The position numbers were made by a program, and so were the translations under genes. DNA of 64,000 nucleotides from Coriaria nepalensis (lineage: Eukaryota; Streptophyta; Magnoliopsida; Cucurbitales; Coriariaceae), in contig CP114490.1 in assembly GCA_027186245.1 (NCBI GenBank), positions 7,014,501 to 7,078,500 on the forward strand, given 5' to 3'. Below are positions 60,840-64,000 of this stretch, piece after piece (the stretch's first letter is position 1; every line of letters starts with the position of its first letter). The notes under the pieces are model-generated. The model was not told the origin of the DNA and ran no database searches. It saw only the letters and a list, made by a program, of their open reading frames with translations.

Positions 60840-61695
60840 AAGTGGAGAAGAGATTTATATTAAACCATACTTTACCTCGAAGGAAGAACTGGAGGTAAGT
60901 CTACTTGTGCATTTGATGGTGAGAAATTTTGAGTTTAAGAAATTTTGAAATAGGACTACATTTATTGTCATATGTATAGATCTAAATTGCAAGTGGTGAA
61001 TCCGTGCAACTAGAAAAAATAATTATTTATTTTTTCAAGTTCAAACCTATAAAGATCAAAACACTTATAATCTTACATACATGCAAGGCAATCATTGATA
61101 AACAACGACATCTATGATTGGTCTATATATGAAGAGAAAATACCTAGGATGAGACTCTAAAGGTATGACTTCTAATTGATATTATATGTAATGATATATA
61201 TATACAAATTAGTTATTGGAAGGAATGGTCGAGATCTATTGCACATGGCCTTATTTGAGGTATAATATAGGATAGTTATAAAGACTTTCCATTATACGCA
61301 AGCATCATGAAAATGATAAATCAAAGGTTTGTAACGACACTTTTGACGGATCTAAATAACAGGTTTCTTTAATTTTTTTTTTCATGGCATTCGGAGCTGC
61401 AATCAAGGGTTCGCTTTTTTAGAAAGATTATTTGCATTGATGATATATTTTTGAAGTCAAAGTACAAAGATACACTTTTGTATGTAGCTACTCAGGATAG
61501 TAATTACAACTTTTATCCAATAGCATGGGTTGTAGTTGATTTAGAGAATAATGCTCATGGAAATTATTCTTAAGTAACCTAAAGGGTTTGATTCCTGATG
61601 TCGTATATTTAGTTTTTATATTTAGTAACCTAAAGAGTATTGATAAAACTATACGAAATGTATAGCCCAATGCAAATCACGGTGCATGTATGTGA
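60840..61695 (+). pseudogene. MULE (MuDR-type) transposase pseudogene, truncated by an LTR
   Basis: Fragments in different plus-strand frames follow the MULE transposase order. First is the MuDR N-terminal region with NCKW followed by IRATRKNN and FFQVQTYKDQNTYNL (60985-61080). Then come SYWKEWSRSIA (61212-61245) and SYKDFPLYASIMKMINQR (61275-61328). The catalytic-region block KIICIDDIFLKSKYKDTLLY (from about 61424), with YPIAWVVVDLENNAHGNYS after it, contains the conserved first Asp of the DDE domain. The last readable piece is SIDKTIRNV (61630-61656) and NANHGACM, where the family has its CxxH-like segment. Stops and frame changes occur throughout. The frame ends exactly at an LTR beginning at 61696, so the gene was interrupted by it. 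The C-terminal part and zinc knuckle are absent to the right of the LTR within the window. Confidence 0.75.
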
Positions 61696-63675
61696 TGTTA
61701 GGAAACACATATAATAGAATAAATGCAGTGAAAAAATATTTAAAATTTTATTCAGAGCATATCCTAGCATATACAATTTCTATCCAGATCGATCATACAA
61801 CTATTATATTATATATAATCTATTGTATAGAAAGCACAATAAATCCAATCAATATTAAATCAAAGTTAAGAGATAGAAATACCTCTTTTGATTTACAGAA
61901 CTCTTCTTCAATAAGATAGGGAGGAGCCTATGTGTTCGCCCTCTAGCAGTTATCCACATAATTCGTTTCGTATGGTTAAATTTCTACTTAAGGTTTCAAC
62001 TCATGAAACAATGAGTTCGGAAAAAGGGAATAGAAAAGACTCTTTTGTCTCTAGGGACTCTTGGTCAAGGAGGCTTGTGCGAGCACTTCTTGATTTCAGC
62101 AATGATATGCCTTATATTTATAGGCAAAGGCTCGACATACTTTTCTAATTTCATTTGGAATCTTAGTTACCTTAAAATACAAAAGTGAGATTTTCTGAAG
62201 CCCAATCAACCATTTGATTAATTTTGACCTATAAAAATCCAATTAATAATTCAACCCATTAACCTTTTAATATCTGATTATTATTAATGACTATTTAGGA
62301 CCCTTTTATAATTAAATAAAAGTTCATATATAACTTATTAATTTTTAATTCATTCAATACCACACTTAGTTGTGCTAACATAATTGCAAGATATTTAAAT
62401 TAACAAATTAATAATTACAATTTTCCCTTTATAGTCAAATATAGGTCAAATTAATATTTGACCCCTATAATAGTTTTGGTTCATTTTTTCTTTTTTTTGG
62501 ATGAAAACTTAACTGTATTACTCCAAACCTTATATGTGTGACCGATTAGGTTTTATATCACAATGACATGATAATTTCATAAATACCTTTTATGATTTTA
62601 CTTAATTATAAATTAAATTCATTTAATTTAAAACAACCTTTTAAATTAAACAGTTAACTTAATCATATCTTGGTTAATCAACTTTAAATCTTCGAGTTAA
62701 GATTAACTTTTAGCAAAATGTCGAAACTACCTGGGAGATGAGAATTACCATCTTCCGAAAGAACCTGTTTGTGACCATCGTATACTTATAATAACAATCA
62801 TTCAATCTCACCAATATCTAGATTCATCCTAGGGCATGGTACAATTATTAAACCATAATAGATAAATCAAATGGACCACCATACCTTTATTGAATATTGG
62901 CAATGATTTACATAAACTCTTTTCAGGCCATGTTACTATGCAAATATTATTTGCTCAATAAAGTATAATAATCTATAGGACTTTATTCATAATACGAAAG
63001 CGATGAATTTCCTCTTGACCACTCATAATTCTTCTTGCACAACACTTCAGACCCAACGGTTCACCTCGTGTTCACTCATGCCTATGGCTAAAAGAAATGA
63101 TGTCAAAGTATGACATCCGGTACTCAAGGAATCTATGATGTCTTAGGTTGGAGGATCACATGTAAAAGTCACTAGATAATTCTCATTAACATTCAGTATT
63201 AATTACCATTGAAAATTATCTGAGTGTCACGTTCAACACCCTTAGTCTCTACTAAGCGCCCATGCAATCATCATGGCGTTGCACTAATACCACTGGCTGT
63301 TAGATCGGCCACCATAACAATTAGGTAATGAAATACATGATTATCTATCCGGATCAATCGATATCCATTCTCGAGATCCTATAATAAACTGTTTGTATCT
63401 TAAGAGCTTTCAACGACTCAAGTCTCTACTAGCACGATCTTTATCATGGTCTTTAGTGAGTTCTGTAAGTTAAAAGAGGTATTCCCCTTCCCTAAATCTT
63501 GATTTCATATTAATGAGATTTATTGTACTTTATGTAAAATATATTATATGTGATATAAATGTTGTATGATCGGTTATGATAGAAACTGTGCATGGTAGGA
63601 TATGACCCGAATAAAATTTGAAATATTTTTTATGCTATTTTTATTCTATTATATGAGTGCATGCATTTCCTAACA
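61696..63675. mobile_element. LTR family A, copy 2 (complete, 1,980 bp)
   Basis: Begins TGTTAGGAAACAC and ends GCATTTCCTAACA, giving perfect 10 bp terminal inverted repeats with TG...CA ends. It is collinear with 5120-7209, including TGTGTGACCGATTAGG (62534), CTAGGGCATGG (62828), ATGATGTCAAAGTATGACATC (63098) and GGCCACCATAA (63306). The flanking 5-mers (TGTGA left, TGATC right) do not match, and no primer-binding site or purine tract was seen on either side. It may be a solo LTR with a rearranged flank or one LTR of an element whose rest was lost. It lies in a MULE pseudogene on its left side. Confidence 0.75.
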
Positions 63676-63960
63676 TGATCATTAGGATGCGATGACTTAC
63701 AGGCCGTGTGAAGTGGCAGTTCATTAGGATGCGGTATGTCACGGACCGTGGGGGATGACAGATCATTAGAAAGTGGTGTGTCACAGGCCATGGGGATGTT
63801 TGAGATTCATGAAAAGGTGAGGGTGACTAATGGGATGTACGAGGGTCATTAGGTGGTGGCAAGGCACTAAATGCAAGGGATGCGGTACTTATTGGGCTTG
63901 GTACTTTCCAATCAGATGTCACATACTCTTCATTTATCATGATGCCAATATCTCTAAATA
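63676..63960. repeat. Short degenerate tandem repeats (TCATTAGGATGCG units)
   Basis: Three imperfect units of about 45-55 bp, each opening RTTCATTAGGATGCGRT or GATCATTAGAAAGTGGTG, then TGTCACRGRCCRTGGGG, start at about 63679, 63720 and 63762. Shorter relics (CATTAGGTGGTGGCAAGGCAC) continue to about 63870. It is more G-rich than anything else in the last 10 kb. The function is unknown, and the repeat may continue beyond the window. Confidence 0.6.
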
Positions 63961-64000
63961 TTTTCTCTATATTTCACATCATATTATGGATGTCTTAAAA

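Overview
The window is nuclear genomic DNA from a flowering plant, most likely a eudicot. The genes carry GT-AG introns. Two proteins have N-terminal extensions that look like chloroplast transit peptides. The gene families (plant-type PTEN2, RTNLB reticulon, subgroup-22 R2R3-MYB, NhaD antiporter) are plant families, and the intergenic DNA is very AT-rich and full of decayed plant transposons. I could not fix the species. No bacterial, organellar, rRNA or tRNA locus was seen.

Seven protein-coding genes can be read with confidence: a plant PTEN2-type phosphatase (+, 9709-14078, 12 coding exons, 617 aa); a small C2-domain protein with a Pro/Tyr-rich tail (+, 21815-23677, 7 exons, 251 aa); an intronless secreted leucine-rich-repeat protein (+, 25089-26282, 397 aa); a plastid NhaD-type Na+/H+ antiporter (+, 32509-36631, 10 exons, 587 aa); a plastid D-3-phosphoglycerate dehydrogenase (-, 37372-40187, 5 exons, 598 aa); a reticulon-like RTNLB protein (-, 43414-44880, 5 exons, 206 aa); and an intronless R2R3-MYB (+, 53609-54547, 312 aa). 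The exon phases of all five multi-exon genes were summed by hand and give uninterrupted frames. The antiporter and the dehydrogenase are convergent, about 740 bp apart. Otherwise the genes look functionally independent.

The rest is a graveyard of mobile DNA. From left to right it holds a decayed antisense endogenous caulimovirid (about 1.3-3.8 kb) and a 2 kb LTR with a truncated second copy (5.1-7.5 kb). At 14.8-20.5 kb is a Ty3/gypsy-like element with minus-strand LTRs, primer-binding site and polypurine tract; it carries a broken plus-strand (antisense) ORF and a nested LTR. A hAT transposase C-terminus lies at 29.7-30.15 kb and another solo-LTR-like copy at 49.5-51.1 kb. At 55.58-56.63 kb is a 1,048 bp internally deleted Ty1/copia element with two LTRs, PBS and a 5 bp target duplication. 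A MULE transposase pseudogene (60.84-61.7 kb) is cut off by a 1,980 bp LTR with perfect 10 bp terminal inverted repeats.

The least explained region is 55.1-58.5 kb. It has a series of imperfect hairpin units built around CTCGAG/GATGGCTCGAG, a 0.7 kb degenerate minisatellite resembling CCCTAAA, the mini-copia insertion, and a possible two-exon small gene that would contain most of this in its intron. I found no clearly new enzymatic or defence system; the hairpin array is the best candidate for something undescribed.
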